Notes: generated by a model from the sequence alone, not told the origin. A stretch of DNA of 64,000 bases from Candidatus Scybalocola faecavium (GCA_018713145.1 DVFP01000033.1:1-64000), one strand, 5' to 3'; counted from the stretch's first letter, positions 43,555-52,898 are shown. Numbers and translations: made by a program.

Positions 43555-45013
43555 AGTGTTAGAAATCAGAGACATGGCGATTCGGATATATAAGGGATAT
43601 GAATCATACTTTCGTATTATTTTCAAATTCCTGGTAGCTTTTTTTGTGTTCGGCTATGTCAACAGTAATCTGGGATATTATCCGATCCTTAACAACATGG
43701 GGATACGGCTGGTATTGTCGCTGATCAGCGGCATTGTGCCATCCTCTGTATTTGTACTTTTAGTAGCAATTGTCACGCTGCTTCATTTGTACCGGCTGTC
43801 GCTGGTCATGATGCTGCTGGCATTTGTTGTGTTTGTGGTATTTTACTTTTTGTATTTAAAGTTTGCGCCGAATCATGGTGTCCTTATGATGCTTATCCCG
43901 GTGCTCATGCCTTTAAATCTGCATTTTATCATTCCCCTGATCGCCGGATTGTTTTTTACCCCGTTTACTATTGTGCCTGTGGCGTGCAGCTTTATCATTG
44001 TAAGCATTGTCCACTATATTGTGGAGGCTGCGCCTTTGGTAGAAGATGTGGGGACGAATATTGAAGCTATTGTAGCGGCCTATCAGCAGGTGATTGATAA
44101 TGTATTGGCAAACCGGGAAATGGTTTTGTATGCCGTTGTATTTGCCATGGTTATTGTCTTGACCTATGTGATCAGCCGGTTTCCTTTTGACTATGCCTGG
44201 TATGCAGGTATTGGTGCAGGTATGCTGGTGTCTATCCTGGGCCTTTTGATCGGCGGCAGCATGATGGGCGTTAGTGTTTCAGCAGGCGGAGTGATCCTTG
44301 GAAGTATTATTTCCGCACTTTTTACTGCAGTGGTCCAGTTTATGAACTGTACTGTGGATTATGCCCATAAAGAGTTCGTCCAGTTTGAAGATGACGATTA
44401 TGTTTATTATGTTCGCGCAATTCCTAAATTAGGAGATGGCACGGCAGCAGCGCCGGTGAAGGAACATGGAAAAGGTTTTTCCATAAAGGAAAGCTTAAAA
44501 AGCGCATTTTCAGGCAGCGATGAAGATGAGGAAAGTGTATTTGACGAGGATTTCAGCAATGAGGGTCCGTCTGTCCAGGTTAAAGATACAAAGGCCTCTG
44601 AACTGGATGATCTTTTTGGGGAGGCTCCTAAGGGCGTTTCCGGAGATACAAAGATCAATGCCTCTGATATTATTATTCCTGAGATAAAGATTCCTGAAAG
44701 GACAGCTCCCAAGCCGGAATCTGGGGCAAAGCGCAGCAGTGCATCCGGTGAAACTCAAAAACGCCGCGCTGTTCAAAAGCCTGTGACAGCTAAAAAGGCA
44801 GAAACACCGGTAAAGAAAGCCCAGCCGCAAAAAGCTGCCTCAAGCCAGGCGCAAAAGTCACCATTAGCTAAAACGGAAAATGGGGAAACAGAGATTTTAA
44901 GGAACCGGGCAAAACCTTCAGAGCGTACCCGGGCTTTGAGCAGAAATTTTGATTTTGACTTTGATGATGATGGATATGATGATTCCATGGAGGATTACAG
45001 TTCAGACGACTGA
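43547..45013 (+). CDS. Uncharacterised polytopic membrane protein with long charged tail, upstream of cdaA
   Basis: The 488-residue product has about eight membrane segments in the first 265 residues, including an SLISGIVPSSVFVLLVAIVT helix and a Gly/Ser-rich region (GLLIGGSMMGVSVSAGGVIL). A cytoplasmic tail of about 200 residues follows, first acidic (SGSDEDEESVFDEDFSNEG), then Lys/Ala/Gln-rich, ending in an acidic DFDFDDDGYDDSMEDYSSDD. I do not recognise a named family. Its place between promoter and cdaA suggests a partner in c-di-AMP-related envelope or osmotic control; this is inference from context only. Confidence 0.75.
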   Translation: MAKVLEIRDMAIRIYKGYESYFRIIFKFLVAFFVFGYVNSNLGYYPILNNMGIRLVLSLISGIVPSSVFVLLVAIVTLLHLYRLSLVMMLLAFVVFVVFYFLYLKFAPNHGVLMMLIPVLMPLNLHFIIPLIAGLFFTPFTIVPVACSFIIVSIVHYIVEAAPLVEDVGTNIEAIVAAYQQVIDNVLANREMVLYAVVFAMVIVLTYVISRFPFDYAWYAGIGAGMLVSILGLLIGGSMMGVSVSAGGVILGSIISALFTAVVQFMNCTVDYAHKEFVQFEDDDYVYYVRAIPKLGDGTAAAPVKEHGKGFSIKESLKSAFSGSDEDEESVFDEDFSNEGPSVQVKDTKASELDDLFGEAPKGVSGDTKINASDIIIPEIKIPERTAPKPESGAKRSSASGETQKRRAVQKPVTAKKAETPVKKAQPQKAASSQAQKSPLAKTENGETEILRNRAKPSERTRALSRNFDFDFDDDGYDDSMEDYSSDD

Positions 45014-45070
45014 TCCGAAATCCTTTATGGACGGTTATGAATGATTTAAATTAAGGCAGGTGAGACTGAC

Positions 45071-45961
45071 GTGGATACGATCATAGGTTATTTCAGGCAT
45101 ATTTTTTCATGGCTGTCTGTGCCGTCGTGGGGAAGCTTTCGCATAACAAATGTGATTGAGATCCTGATCCTGGCATTTTTGATCTATCAGGTATTTAAAT
45201 GGATCAAAAATACAAGGGCATGGACATTATTTAAAGGAATCATCGTGGTCATTGGTTTTGCTGTTTTGGCATATCTTTTGAATCTGACAACGATCCTGTG
45301 GATATTTGCCAGAACCTTTAACGTAGTGGTCATTGCTATTTTTATCCTTTTCCAGCCAGAACTGAGGAGAGCTCTGGAGCAGCTTGGACGGAAGCGTATC
45401 GTAGGTTCTTTGTTCAGCTCTTCAGGCTCATCTGACCGGCTTCCAAGGGAAACGGAAAAATGCCATGAGGAGATCATAAAAGCGGTTTTTGATATGGCTA
45501 AGGTAAAAACCGGCGCATTGATCGTCGTGGAACGTCAGGTTGTGTTAAGTGAATACGAGCGTACAGGGATCCCTTTGGATGCCCAGGTTTCCAGCCAGCT
45601 GCTCATTAATATTTTTGAGCATAACACCCCCCTTCATGACGGGGCGGTATTTATCCGGAACAACCGTATTGTAGCTGCCACCTGCTACCTGCCTTTGTCT
45701 GAAAATGAAAAGCTGAGCAAGGCGCTGGGCACCCGCCACAGAGCCGGTGTGGGCATCAGTGAGATTTCTGACTGTATTACGATTATTGTTTCAGAAGAGA
45801 CCGGATTTGTGTCCGTGGCCCGTGACGGCGTTCTCCACAGCCATTTAACAGTCAATGAGCTGAGGCGGGAACTCCAGGAAAAGAAAAAGACAGACGGCGC
45901 AAACAGTAGATTCAGAAAATTGAAAGGTATTTTGAAAAATGAAAAAAAAGCTGACCAATAA
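45071..45961 (+). CDS. cdaA: Diadenylate cyclase CdaA
   Basis: CdaA makes the second messenger c-di-AMP from two ATP at the membrane, which controls potassium and osmolyte uptake and cell-wall balance. The 296-residue product has three N-terminal membrane helices (to about residue 90) and a DAC domain with the catalytic DGAVF (about 189) and RHR in GTRHRAG (about 222). It starts at GTG 45071. The 3' end overlaps cdaR by 23 bp, the usual cdaA-cdaR arrangement. glmM is not in the next positions. Confidence 0.95.
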   Translation: MDTIIGYFRHIFSWLSVPSWGSFRITNVIEILILAFLIYQVFKWIKNTRAWTLFKGIIVVIGFAVLAYLLNLTTILWIFARTFNVVVIAIFILFQPELRRALEQLGRKRIVGSLFSSSGSSDRLPRETEKCHEEIIKAVFDMAKVKTGALIVVERQVVLSEYERTGIPLDAQVSSQLLINIFEHNTPLHDGAVFIRNNRIVAATCYLPLSENEKLSKALGTRHRAGVGISEISDCITIIVSEETGFVSVARDGVLHSHLTVNELRRELQEKKKTDGANSRFRKLKGILKNEKKADQ

Positions 45962-47231
45962 TCTGGGATTAAAGCTGGCAGCCCTTGGACTGGCCATAGT
46001 GATCTGGCTGGTGATTCAAAGTATCGCAGACCCTATGACCACAAAGACGCTGACACAGACGGTAGAGATCCGGAACGAAGAAGTCCTGTCCCAGCAGGAT
46101 GAAAACTATACATATTCTGTGGTAAGCGGAGATACCGCCCGCTTTACTATCAGCGGTAAAACATCAGTGATCAGCAGGCTGACAGCTTCGGATTTTAATG
46201 TATATGCGGATCTATCCAAACTGTCTATTGTTAATGCGGTCCCGGTGGAGATTACGCCTAAAGCCTATGTGGACAGCAGCGTAGAGATCCTTCCTCAGAG
46301 CAATACGCTCCAGATTGAAGTGGATGAGCTGACAAGTATCCAGAAAGATGTGACAGTAAGCACCTCGGGAAGCGCTGCGGATGGGTATGCCGTTGGAAAT
46401 ACGACCTGCGATCCCAGTCTGGTAACCATTACCGGTCCGAAAAAGATTTTGGAAAATGCTGATCGTCTTGTGGTTCCTATAAATGTGAACGGCAGGAGCT
46501 CAGATTTTACGGAAAATGTCCAGCCTGTTTTATACGATAAAAACGGCGATGAGATCACTGCAGATACTGTCCACATTGAGCTGGATGATCCCATTCGGGT
46601 TACTGTTCAGATCTGGCGGACAGAAACTCTGGACGTCCGTCTTGACTTTAGCGGTGTTACAGCGGCCAGCGGTTATGCCATCACAAAGACCGCTTACAGT
46701 CCTCAGCAGATTGTTGTGACCGGTGCAGATGAGGATCTTGACCAAAGCGAAGCGGTCAGCCGCGGATATGTGGTATTTTCCGTGCCTGGAGAGTCGAATC
46801 TGACGGAAACTACAGAAGGTGTATTTCCTATCGGAGACTATCTGGGAGATAACCTGAGACTGGTGGATCCAGATCTTCGGGAAAACGGCATTACCTATCA
46901 GATCACAGTGGAGGAAAAAGTATCGGCTTCCTGGCCGGTTTCCTTTGAAAATATACAGCTTATCGGCAGTAACCCGGATTTTACCTACAGTCTGGCATCC
47001 GGAGATGATTCTGTTTCCATTACTGTCACAGGCACGGAAGCAGACCTGGATGATGCCCGGAGCAATGATTCAGGGTCCATTCAGTTTTCGCTGGATGTAT
47101 CCAACTGCGATGAGCCTGGCGAGTATTCGGCAACAGTTTCGGCTGTATTGCCGGATAATATCCAACTGGCTCCGGGACAGGAAATTGCCATTATTGTCGA
47201 GGAGGTTCCGTCCTCTTCGGACGAAACCTAA
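45939..47231 (+). CDS. cdaR: CdaA regulatory protein CdaR (YbbR-domain protein)
   Basis: The 430-residue product has one N-terminal membrane helix (NLGLKLAALGLAIVIWLVIQ) and about four extracellular YbbR repeats, each with the pattern DVxVxxxG...GY.V......P..V.ITGP (for instance residues about 130-215 and 225-310). An acidic tail ends it. CdaR binds CdaA and modulates its activity. It overlaps cdaA and is transcribed with it. Confidence 0.92.
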   Translation: MKKKLTNNLGLKLAALGLAIVIWLVIQSIADPMTTKTLTQTVEIRNEEVLSQQDENYTYSVVSGDTARFTISGKTSVISRLTASDFNVYADLSKLSIVNAVPVEITPKAYVDSSVEILPQSNTLQIEVDELTSIQKDVTVSTSGSAADGYAVGNTTCDPSLVTITGPKKILENADRLVVPINVNGRSSDFTENVQPVLYDKNGDEITADTVHIELDDPIRVTVQIWRTETLDVRLDFSGVTAASGYAITKTAYSPQQIVVTGADEDLDQSEAVSRGYVVFSVPGESNLTETTEGVFPIGDYLGDNLRLVDPDLRENGITYQITVEEKVSASWPVSFENIQLIGSNPDFTYSLASGDDSVSITVTGTEADLDDARSNDSGSIQFSLDVSNCDEPGEYSATVSAVLPDNIQLAPGQEIAIIVEEVPSSSDET

Positions 47232-47317
47232 AGAGCCATAATTATCCACAATATGGGCCTTGTGGATCTTCACAAGGCCTGGATTTTAAATTTTAAGAGA
47301 GCTTGGGGGTAGTCAGC

Positions 47318-47581
47318 ATGTTACAGGAAAAAGTCACAGTACACAATCCCTCCGGACTGCATCTTCGTCCGGCAGGCATCCTATGTAAGGAAGCGATGAA
47401 ATTTAAATCTCAGATCACATTTCAGATTGGAAACACAACAGCAAATGCGAAAAGTGTGTTAAGCGTTCTGGGTGCAGGCGTTAAGTGCGGCGACCATATC
47501 CAACTGATCTGTGACGGTCCGGATGAAGCTGCAGCTATGGAAAAGATCAGTCAGCTCATCAGTACAGGGCTTACTGAGTAA
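47318..47581 (+). CDS. HPr-family phosphocarrier protein
   Basis: The 87-residue product is a typical HPr: HNPSGLHLRPAG with the phosphorylatable His15, and AKSVLSVLGAGV with Ser46, the HPr-kinase site. Because His15 is present it is HPr rather than the Crh regulator. It can carry phosphate in sugar uptake and mediate catabolite control. It follows cdaR by 86 bp, possibly as the last gene of the c-di-AMP operon. No enzyme I gene is adjacent, so whether this is the main ptsH is open. Confidence 0.88.
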   Translation: MLQEKVTVHNPSGLHLRPAGILCKEAMKFKSQITFQIGNTTANAKSVLSVLGAGVKCGDHIQLICDGPDEAAAMEKISQLISTGLTE

Positions 47582-47632
47582 GTATCTGAAAATACAGTAT
47601 TATAATACTTCTGCCATATAGGGCAGATTTGC

Positions 47633-47670
47633 GAGAACTGCATGGCGGGACCTTCTGCCATGCAGTTCTT
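47633..47670 (+). terminator. 13-bp perfect hairpin after the HPr gene
   Basis: AGAACTGCATGGC and GCCATGCAGTTCT pair perfectly around a 10-nt loop. The T-run lies 10 nt further on, so it is a weak or atypical terminator. Its 3' edge abuts a -35 box for the next unit. Confidence 0.6.
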
Positions 47671-47697
47671 GACATAGGGATTTTTATTTGTTAAAGT
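47669..47697 (+). promoter_or_regulatory. Candidate promoter of leuA
   Basis: TTGACA (47669-47674) and TAAAGT (47692-47697) are 17 bp apart. It gives a leader of about 230 nt before leuA. No T-box (AGGGTGGNACCGCG) signature is seen in that leader. Confidence 0.55.
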
Positions 47698-47740
47698 ATT
47701 ATAGAAATGACTTGACTGTCATGAATTTTATAAAAAAGGG

Positions 47741-47842
47741 ATGATGAAGGATGGGGCTAATATTATAGTCCGACGACCGACATTATTTATACTGGATAAG
47801 TACAGTGTGGTCCTCCGACTCCCTGTAAAGGGGATAGAGTAA
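47741..47842 (+). CDS. Candidate leader peptide upstream of leuA
   Basis: A 33-codon frame is rich in branched-chain residues (NIIV, TLFIL, SVVLRLPV). It is followed within about 80 bp by pairing sequences (AAAAATTAT with ATAATTTTT; GATCC with GGATC) just before the leuA ribosome binding site. By position it could be an attenuation leader. However, its ribosome binding site is weak and a clear terminator is lacking, so the call is tentative. Confidence 0.3.
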   Translation: MMKDGANIIVRRPTLFILDKYSVVLRLPVKGIE

Positions 47843-47932
47843 AAATTATTTTTCAGAATGATCCAGGGATTTGCAGAGCTTGGGGGATCATCCCCGCAGC
47901 CGATAATTTTTATATTCAGGAGGAAAAAAGAA

Positions 47933-49612
47933 ATGTTAAATTATAAAAAATATAAAAGAGTACCTGTAGTTGATCTGCCGGACCGTCAGTGGCCTAACCG
48001 TCAAATTGAAAAAGCGCCGATCTGGTGCAGCGTTGACTTAAGAGATGGAAACCAGGCTTTGGTAGAGCCTATGGTGGTTGAAGAAAAGATCGAGTTTTTC
48101 AATCTGTTGGTACAGCTTGGATTTAAAGAAATTGAAGTGGGATTTCCTTCAGCTTCTCAGATTGAGTATGATTTCTTACGCACATTAGTAGAGCGGAACA
48201 TGATCCCGGATGATGTGCGCATCCAGGTATTGTCTCAGTGCCGTTCCCATTTGATCGATAAAACATTTGAGGCCATTGAAGGCGTAAAGAATGTGATCGT
48301 CCATATTTATAATTCTACATCTACCCTTCAGAGAGATGTAGTATTTAATATGAACCGGGAAGAGGTTAAGCAGATTGCGATCGATGGCACACGTATGGTA
48401 AAGAGCCATGCTAAAAACTTTAAAGGAAATCTCTGGCTGGAATATTCTCCGGAAAGTTTTACAGGCACAGAGTTAGATTATGCCTTAGAGGTTTGCGAAG
48501 CCGTTATGGATGAGTGGAAGCCTGCAAAGGAAAATCCGATCATCATCAATCTGCCTTCGACAGTGGAGATGACTACGCCGAATGTATATGCGGATCAGAT
48601 CGAGTGGATGAATCGACATTTTTCCAATCGCGAAAGCATTATCTTAAGCGTACATCCTCACAATGACCGTGGCTGTGCCGTGGCTGCTACAGAACTGGCA
48701 CTTCTTGCCGGAGCAGACCGGGTGGAAGGTACTTTGTTCGGAAACGGTGAACGTACCGGTAATGTGGATATTCTTAATATTGCTTATAATATGTTCTCCC
48801 AGGGGATTAATCCGGAATTGAACTTGGAAAACGTAAACGAGATCATCGATGTGTATGAGCGCTGCTGCAAGATGAAAGTACCGGAACGTCATCCTTATGC
48901 AGGAAAGCTGGTATTTACCGCATTTTCCGGCTCTCATCAGGATGCTATTAATAAGGGCATCAAGGCTATGAATGAACGCCATCCGGATACATGGGAGGTT
49001 CCGTATCTGCCTATTGATCCGGCAGATGTGGGAAGAAAATATGAGCCGATCGTCCGTATTAACAGCCAGTCCGGCAAGGGCGGCGTTGCTTTCATTATGG
49101 ATCAGTATTTTGGATTCAAGCTGCCTAAGGAGATGCATAAAGAACTGGCGGATCAGGTCCAGGCAGTTTCTGAAAAGCAGGGCGAGGTGGCGCCGGAACA
49201 GATCATGGCTATTTTCCGTGAAATGTACATTGCGGCTAAAGAGCCTCTTCATTTCAGAAAGGTTAAGATCGAGGATATTAGTGAGCAGCACGATGAATAT
49301 GATACAAAGGTGATCCTTACATATACGGATCATGGTGTGGAGAAAGTTATTGAAGGCTATGGAAACGGACCGATCGATGCAGTAAAGCACGGACTGTGCC
49401 AGCAGGCCGGTTACAATACCCGCCTGACCATGTATACGGAACATGCTCTGACCAAAGGTTCTGATTCCCAGGCAGCCAGCTATATTCAGCTGGTGGATGC
49501 AAAAACCGGGGAATCCGCATTTGGCGTAGGCATCAGCTCCAACATTACCCGTTCGTCCATCAGAGCCATTTTCAGTGCTCTCAACAGACTTTATTTTCCA
49601 AATGAGCGGTAA
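47933..49612 (+). CDS. leuA: 2-isopropylmalate synthase (long form)
   Basis: The enzyme condenses acetyl-CoA with 2-oxoisovalerate, the first step of leucine synthesis. The 559-residue product has WCSVDLRDGNQALVEPM (catalytic Arg-Asp), SVHPHNDRGCAVAATELALL (metal His), GNGERTGNVDI and a C-terminal regulatory LeuA dimer domain from about residue 420. The length and start (RQWPNRQIEKAPIWCSVDLR) match the long form seen in actinobacteria and some clostridia. AGGAGG lies 9 bp before ATG 47933. Leucine feedback through the C-terminal domain is expected. Confidence 0.95.
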   Translation: MLNYKKYKRVPVVDLPDRQWPNRQIEKAPIWCSVDLRDGNQALVEPMVVEEKIEFFNLLVQLGFKEIEVGFPSASQIEYDFLRTLVERNMIPDDVRIQVLSQCRSHLIDKTFEAIEGVKNVIVHIYNSTSTLQRDVVFNMNREEVKQIAIDGTRMVKSHAKNFKGNLWLEYSPESFTGTELDYALEVCEAVMDEWKPAKENPIIINLPSTVEMTTPNVYADQIEWMNRHFSNRESIILSVHPHNDRGCAVAATELALLAGADRVEGTLFGNGERTGNVDILNIAYNMFSQGINPELNLENVNEIIDVYERCCKMKVPERHPYAGKLVFTAFSGSHQDAINKGIKAMNERHPDTWEVPYLPIDPADVGRKYEPIVRINSQSGKGGVAFIMDQYFGFKLPKEMHKELADQVQAVSEKQGEVAPEQIMAIFREMYIAAKEPLHFRKVKIEDISEQHDEYDTKVILTYTDHGVEKVIEGYGNGPIDAVKHGLCQQAGYNTRLTMYTEHALTKGSDSQAASYIQLVDAKTGESAFGVGISSNITRSSIRAIFSALNRLYFPNER

Positions 49613-50129
49613 GGATTCCAGGGTCATTACAGTTACCCAAAGACTGGTGATCCGTCAGCTTGAGATAGGTGATCTGGATGGGCTGTATGAGATCCACAGC
49701 TCCTGGGGGCCGGTAAAAGGGGTTGAACCCTTAAGCTGTGACCGGAAGGAAGAGGCGCAAAAGCTTCAAAGCTATATTCATTTTATGTATGGCTTTTACG
49801 GCACAGGTCTTTGGGCCGTATGTTTAAGATCTTCCGGACGGCTGATCGGACGATGCGGCGCATGGCCGTCAGAAATAGGAGATGACTGGCTTCTGGAACT
49901 GGGATATATGATCCATAAAGATTATTGCCGTCAGGGCTTTGCCCTGGAGGCGATGGAAGGGGTCGTGGCATATATCCGTCAGGAAACGGAATTTACCTGT
50001 GCGGCGGCACGGATCCATCAAGAGAATAAGGCATCCTTAAAGCTGGCACAAAGGCTTGGAATGTATCCGGATGCACATGTTTCATCCGAAGAAAACGGAG
50101 TGTGTGTGTACAGGCTGGATATTTCGTAA
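49602..50129 (+). CDS. GNAT-family N-acetyltransferase
   Basis: The 175-residue product has the GNAT fold: TQRLVIRQLEIGDLDGLYEI at the N-terminus, then WAVCLRSSGRLIGRCGAWPS, LELGYMIHKDYCRQGFALEA (acetyl-CoA pyrophosphate loop) and AARIHQENKASLKLAQRLGM. It belongs to the RimJ/RimL-like group; the substrate is unknown. It overlaps the end of leuA by 11 bp and has no clear ribosome binding site of its own, so its translation probably depends on leuA. Confidence 0.88.
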   Translation: MSGKDSRVITVTQRLVIRQLEIGDLDGLYEIHSSWGPVKGVEPLSCDRKEEAQKLQSYIHFMYGFYGTGLWAVCLRSSGRLIGRCGAWPSEIGDDWLLELGYMIHKDYCRQGFALEAMEGVVAYIRQETEFTCAAARIHQENKASLKLAQRLGMYPDAHVSSEENGVCVYRLDIS

Positions 50130-50154
50130 AGTTTAAAAAATTTATGATTATATG

Positions 50155-50210
50155 CGAGGGGCTGTGAAAATAGCGTAAAATGCTTCCAATTTCACCGCCC
50201 CTTATTTTCT
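50155..50210 (+). terminator. Terminator after the leuA unit
   Basis: GAGGGGC-GTGAAA pairs with TTTCAC-GCCCCTT around a large loop, followed by ATTTTC. Stem quality is moderate. Confidence 0.65.
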
Positions 50211-50222
50211 ATGGAGGTTCAT

Positions 50223-51326
50223 ATGAAACATTATGATTATGTGATCGTTGGAAGCGGACTTTTTGCCGGCGTATTTGCCTGGCATGCAAAAAAGGCTGGA
50301 AAAACCTGTCTGGTCATTGAAAAGCGCAGCCATATGGGCGGTAATATTTACTGCGAAGATGTGGAGGGAATCCATGTGCATAAATATGGGGCCCATATTT
50401 TTCATACAAGCAGCCGGAGGGTATGGAGCTTTGTCAACAGTCTTGTAGAGTTTAACCGCTATACCAATTCTCCGATTGCCAATTACCATGGTGAAATCTA
50501 TAATATGCCTTTTAATATGAATACATTCAGTAAAATGTGGGGCATCAGCACACCGGATCAGGCAAAGGCTATTATTGAAGAGCAGCGGGGACAGATTACC
50601 CATGAGCCGGAAAACCTGGAGGAACAGGCGATCAGCCTTGTGGGCCGGGACATTTACGAAAAACTTATTAAAGGCTATACAGAAAAACAGTGGGGAAGAA
50701 GCTGCCGTGAGCTTCCGGCATTTATCATTAAACGGCTGCCGGTGCGCTATACTTATGACAATAATTATTTTAATGACCTGTTCCAGGGGATCCCGATCGG
50801 GGGATATAATAAGATCATTGACGCGCTTTTTGAAGGCTGTGATGTGATTTTAAATACAGACTTTAATGAGAACCGGGAAAAATATATGGCTATGGGAGAC
50901 AAGCTCCTTTACACAGGAACCCTGGATTCCTTTTACGATTACCGGTATGGCCATCTGGAATACCGCAGCTTAAGATTTGAATCCGAGCTTCTTGATACAG
51001 ATAATTACCAGGGCGTAGCTGTGGTGAATTATACAGACCGGGAAACCCCATATACCCGGGTGATCGAGCATAAGCATTTTGAGTACGGGACTTCCCCTAA
51101 AACCGTTATTACCCGGGAATATCCTGTAACCTGGGAAGAAGGCATGGAACCCTACTATCCGGTAAATGATAAGAAGAATCAGGAAATGTTTGAAAAATAT
51201 CATGCTTTGGCCGATCAGGAAGAAAAAGTGGTTTTTGGCGGTCGTCTGGCAGAGTATAAATACTATGACATGGATAAAGTGATTGAATCTGCCTTTAAGC
51301 TGGTAGATGCTACATTTAACAGCTAA
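50223..51326 (+). CDS. glf: UDP-galactopyranose mutase
   Basis: The FAD enzyme interconverts UDP-galactopyranose and UDP-galactofuranose, supplying galactofuranose for surface glycans. The 367-residue product has the N-terminal dinucleotide motif (YDYVIVGSGLFAGVFA), CLVIEKRSHMGGNIYCEDVE, GAHIFHTS and the C-terminal GLF domain (YTGTLDSFYDYRYGHLEYRS, VFGGRLAEYKYYDMDKVI). ATG 50223 follows a GGAGG site. It begins a three-gene set with a glycosyltransferase and a GtrA protein. Confidence 0.96.
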   Translation: MKHYDYVIVGSGLFAGVFAWHAKKAGKTCLVIEKRSHMGGNIYCEDVEGIHVHKYGAHIFHTSSRRVWSFVNSLVEFNRYTNSPIANYHGEIYNMPFNMNTFSKMWGISTPDQAKAIIEEQRGQITHEPENLEEQAISLVGRDIYEKLIKGYTEKQWGRSCRELPAFIIKRLPVRYTYDNNYFNDLFQGIPIGGYNKIIDALFEGCDVILNTDFNENREKYMAMGDKLLYTGTLDSFYDYRYGHLEYRSLRFESELLDTDNYQGVAVVNYTDRETPYTRVIEHKHFEYGTSPKTVITREYPVTWEEGMEPYYPVNDKKNQEMFEKYHALADQEEKVVFGGRLAEYKYYDMDKVIESAFKLVDATFNS

Positions 51327-51356
51327 AACCGGGTCTAAAAGGAGGAAGCTGAAACT

Positions 51357-52325
51357 ATGCTGGTATCGGTGATTGTTCCGTGTTTTAACGAAAGTGCTGT
51401 AATTGAGGCTACACTGGAAAGGCTGGCACAGGTTATGGAAGGATGCGGCCATGGCAGCGATTACAGCTATGAACTGATCTTTATTGATGACGGGAGCAGG
51501 GATGATACTCTTGATAAATTAAAGAAAGCAGCCCAAAAGGATGGCCATGTGCGCTATATTTCCTTTAGCCGGAATTTTGGCAAGGAGGCTGCCATGCTTG
51601 CAGGACTGACCTACGCTTCAGGAGACTGTGTGGTGATTATGGACGCAGATCTTCAGCATCCCCCGGAGATGATCCCTGAAATGCTTTACTGGTATGGACA
51701 GGGATACGATCAGGTGATCGCAAGGCGGAACCGTAAGGGAGATAAAAAAAGGTCAGCATTTATGGCTCACCTTTATTACCGTCTGGTAAATCATATCGTA
51801 GATGTAAAAATGATGGATGGGGTGGGAGATTTTCGTCTGTTGAGCCGCAAGGCGGTAAACGGGCTTTTAGCTATGCAGGAATACAATCGCTTTTCTAAAG
51901 GCCTTTTTTCATGGATCGGCTTTAAGGAAAAGATTATTGAATATGAAAATGTACAGCGGGCTGCCGGGGAGACAAAATGGTCTTTTAAGCGTCTTTTGTC
52001 CTATGGTATTGACGGCCTGATCTCATTTAACAATAAGCCTTTGCGCATATGCTTTGTTATGGGCGGGATTCTGGTGTTTATCAGTTTTATTTATATATTG
52101 ATCACTTTGGTCCAGATCCTGCTTCACGGCATAGATGTTCCCGGATACTTTACGACCATTTGCGCCATACTGATTATCGGCGGCGTTCAGCTGATTTCAG
52201 TGGGCGTCCTGGGAGAATATATCGGACGCATATACTATGAGGTAAAGCATCGGCCCCATTTCCTTGTGGCAGATACAAATTTGGAGGATGCCGGGAAGGC
52301 GGAAAAGAGGAATTATGATCGATAA
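51357..52325 (+). CDS. Family 2 glycosyltransferase with C-terminal membrane helices (GtrB/DPM1-like)
   Basis: The 322-residue product has a GT-A catalytic domain (SVIVPCFNESAVIEATLERL, FIDDGSRDDT, then VVIMDADLQHPPEMIPEML containing the DAD metal site) and two membrane helices after about residue 230. Enzymes of this type load a sugar onto undecaprenyl phosphate. The coupled GtrA gene downstream, overlapping by 11 bp, supports that role. GGAGGAAGC precedes ATG 51357. Confidence 0.92.
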   Translation: MLVSVIVPCFNESAVIEATLERLAQVMEGCGHGSDYSYELIFIDDGSRDDTLDKLKKAAQKDGHVRYISFSRNFGKEAAMLAGLTYASGDCVVIMDADLQHPPEMIPEMLYWYGQGYDQVIARRNRKGDKKRSAFMAHLYYRLVNHIVDVKMMDGVGDFRLLSRKAVNGLLAMQEYNRFSKGLFSWIGFKEKIIEYENVQRAAGETKWSFKRLLSYGIDGLISFNNKPLRICFVMGGILVFISFIYILITLVQILLHGIDVPGYFTTICAILIIGGVQLISVGVLGEYIGRIYYEVKHRPHFLVADTNLEDAGKAEKRNYDR

Positions 52326-52731
52326 AATACGGGCTCTTTACAAAAAATATGAAGAATTGGTCTTATATGTGATCTGCGGCGGGCTGACGACCCTTGTAAA
52401 TATTGTAGTGTATGGGCTGTGTGCAGACATTTTGGGAATCTTTTATCTGGTGTCCAACTTTATTGCATGGGCCCTGTCTGTGCTGTTCGCTTATGTGACC
52501 AATCGTAAATGGGTATTTAAAAGTAAAAAGCGGGGAAAAAGGGCAATCCTCCATGAGTTTTTCCTGTTTGTCAGCGGCCGTATCATGTCCATGGCCGGAG
52601 ATATGGTGATTATGTTTTTATGTGTCTCTGTGGCCCATTTTCCGGGACTGGCTGCGAAGATCCTTGCCAATATTTTTGTGATGATCTTTAATTATGTTTT
52701 CAGTAAGCTGATCATTTTTAGAAAACGGTAA
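52315..52731 (+). CDS. GtrA-family membrane protein (putative lipid-linked sugar flippase)
   Basis: The 138-residue product has four membrane helices with the GtrA pattern: LVLYVICGGLTTLVNIVVYG, FIAWALSVLFAYVTNRKWVF and NIFVMIFNYVFSKLIIFRKR. GtrA proteins are thought to move undecaprenyl-phosphate-linked glucose or similar sugars across the membrane for decoration of wall polymers. ATG 52315 with AAAGAGG is preferred over an upstream GTG; it overlaps the glycosyltransferase stop. Confidence 0.92.
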   Translation: MIDKIRALYKKYEELVLYVICGGLTTLVNIVVYGLCADILGIFYLVSNFIAWALSVLFAYVTNRKWVFKSKKRGKRAILHEFFLFVSGRIMSMAGDMVIMFLCVSVAHFPGLAAKILANIFVMIFNYVFSKLIIFRKR

Positions 52732-52741
52732 TCCTGGCATC

Positions 52742-52770
52742 TTGACATTAATATGTTACCGTTTTAAAAT
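52742..52770 (+). promoter_or_regulatory. Promoter of the zinc-ribbon membrane protein gene
   Basis: TTGACA (52742-52747) and TAAAAT (52765-52770) are 17 bp apart. The leader to the start at 52899 carries a short TTCCTATAGGAA palindrome. Confidence 0.85.
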
Positions 52771-52898
52771 AATAATACAGAGGGTACGTGCCATGTTCCT
52801 ATAGGAATATGTATGTACGGCAAAAAGCAGAAACCCTGCTAAAGGGATCTGGATGCTGTGTCTGGACACAGTAGAAAACATGAAAGGAAGTATGAAAA

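Noticed and set aside
47700..47932. T-box riboswitch before leuA
   Set aside because: The AGGGTGGNACCGCG core is absent from the leader.
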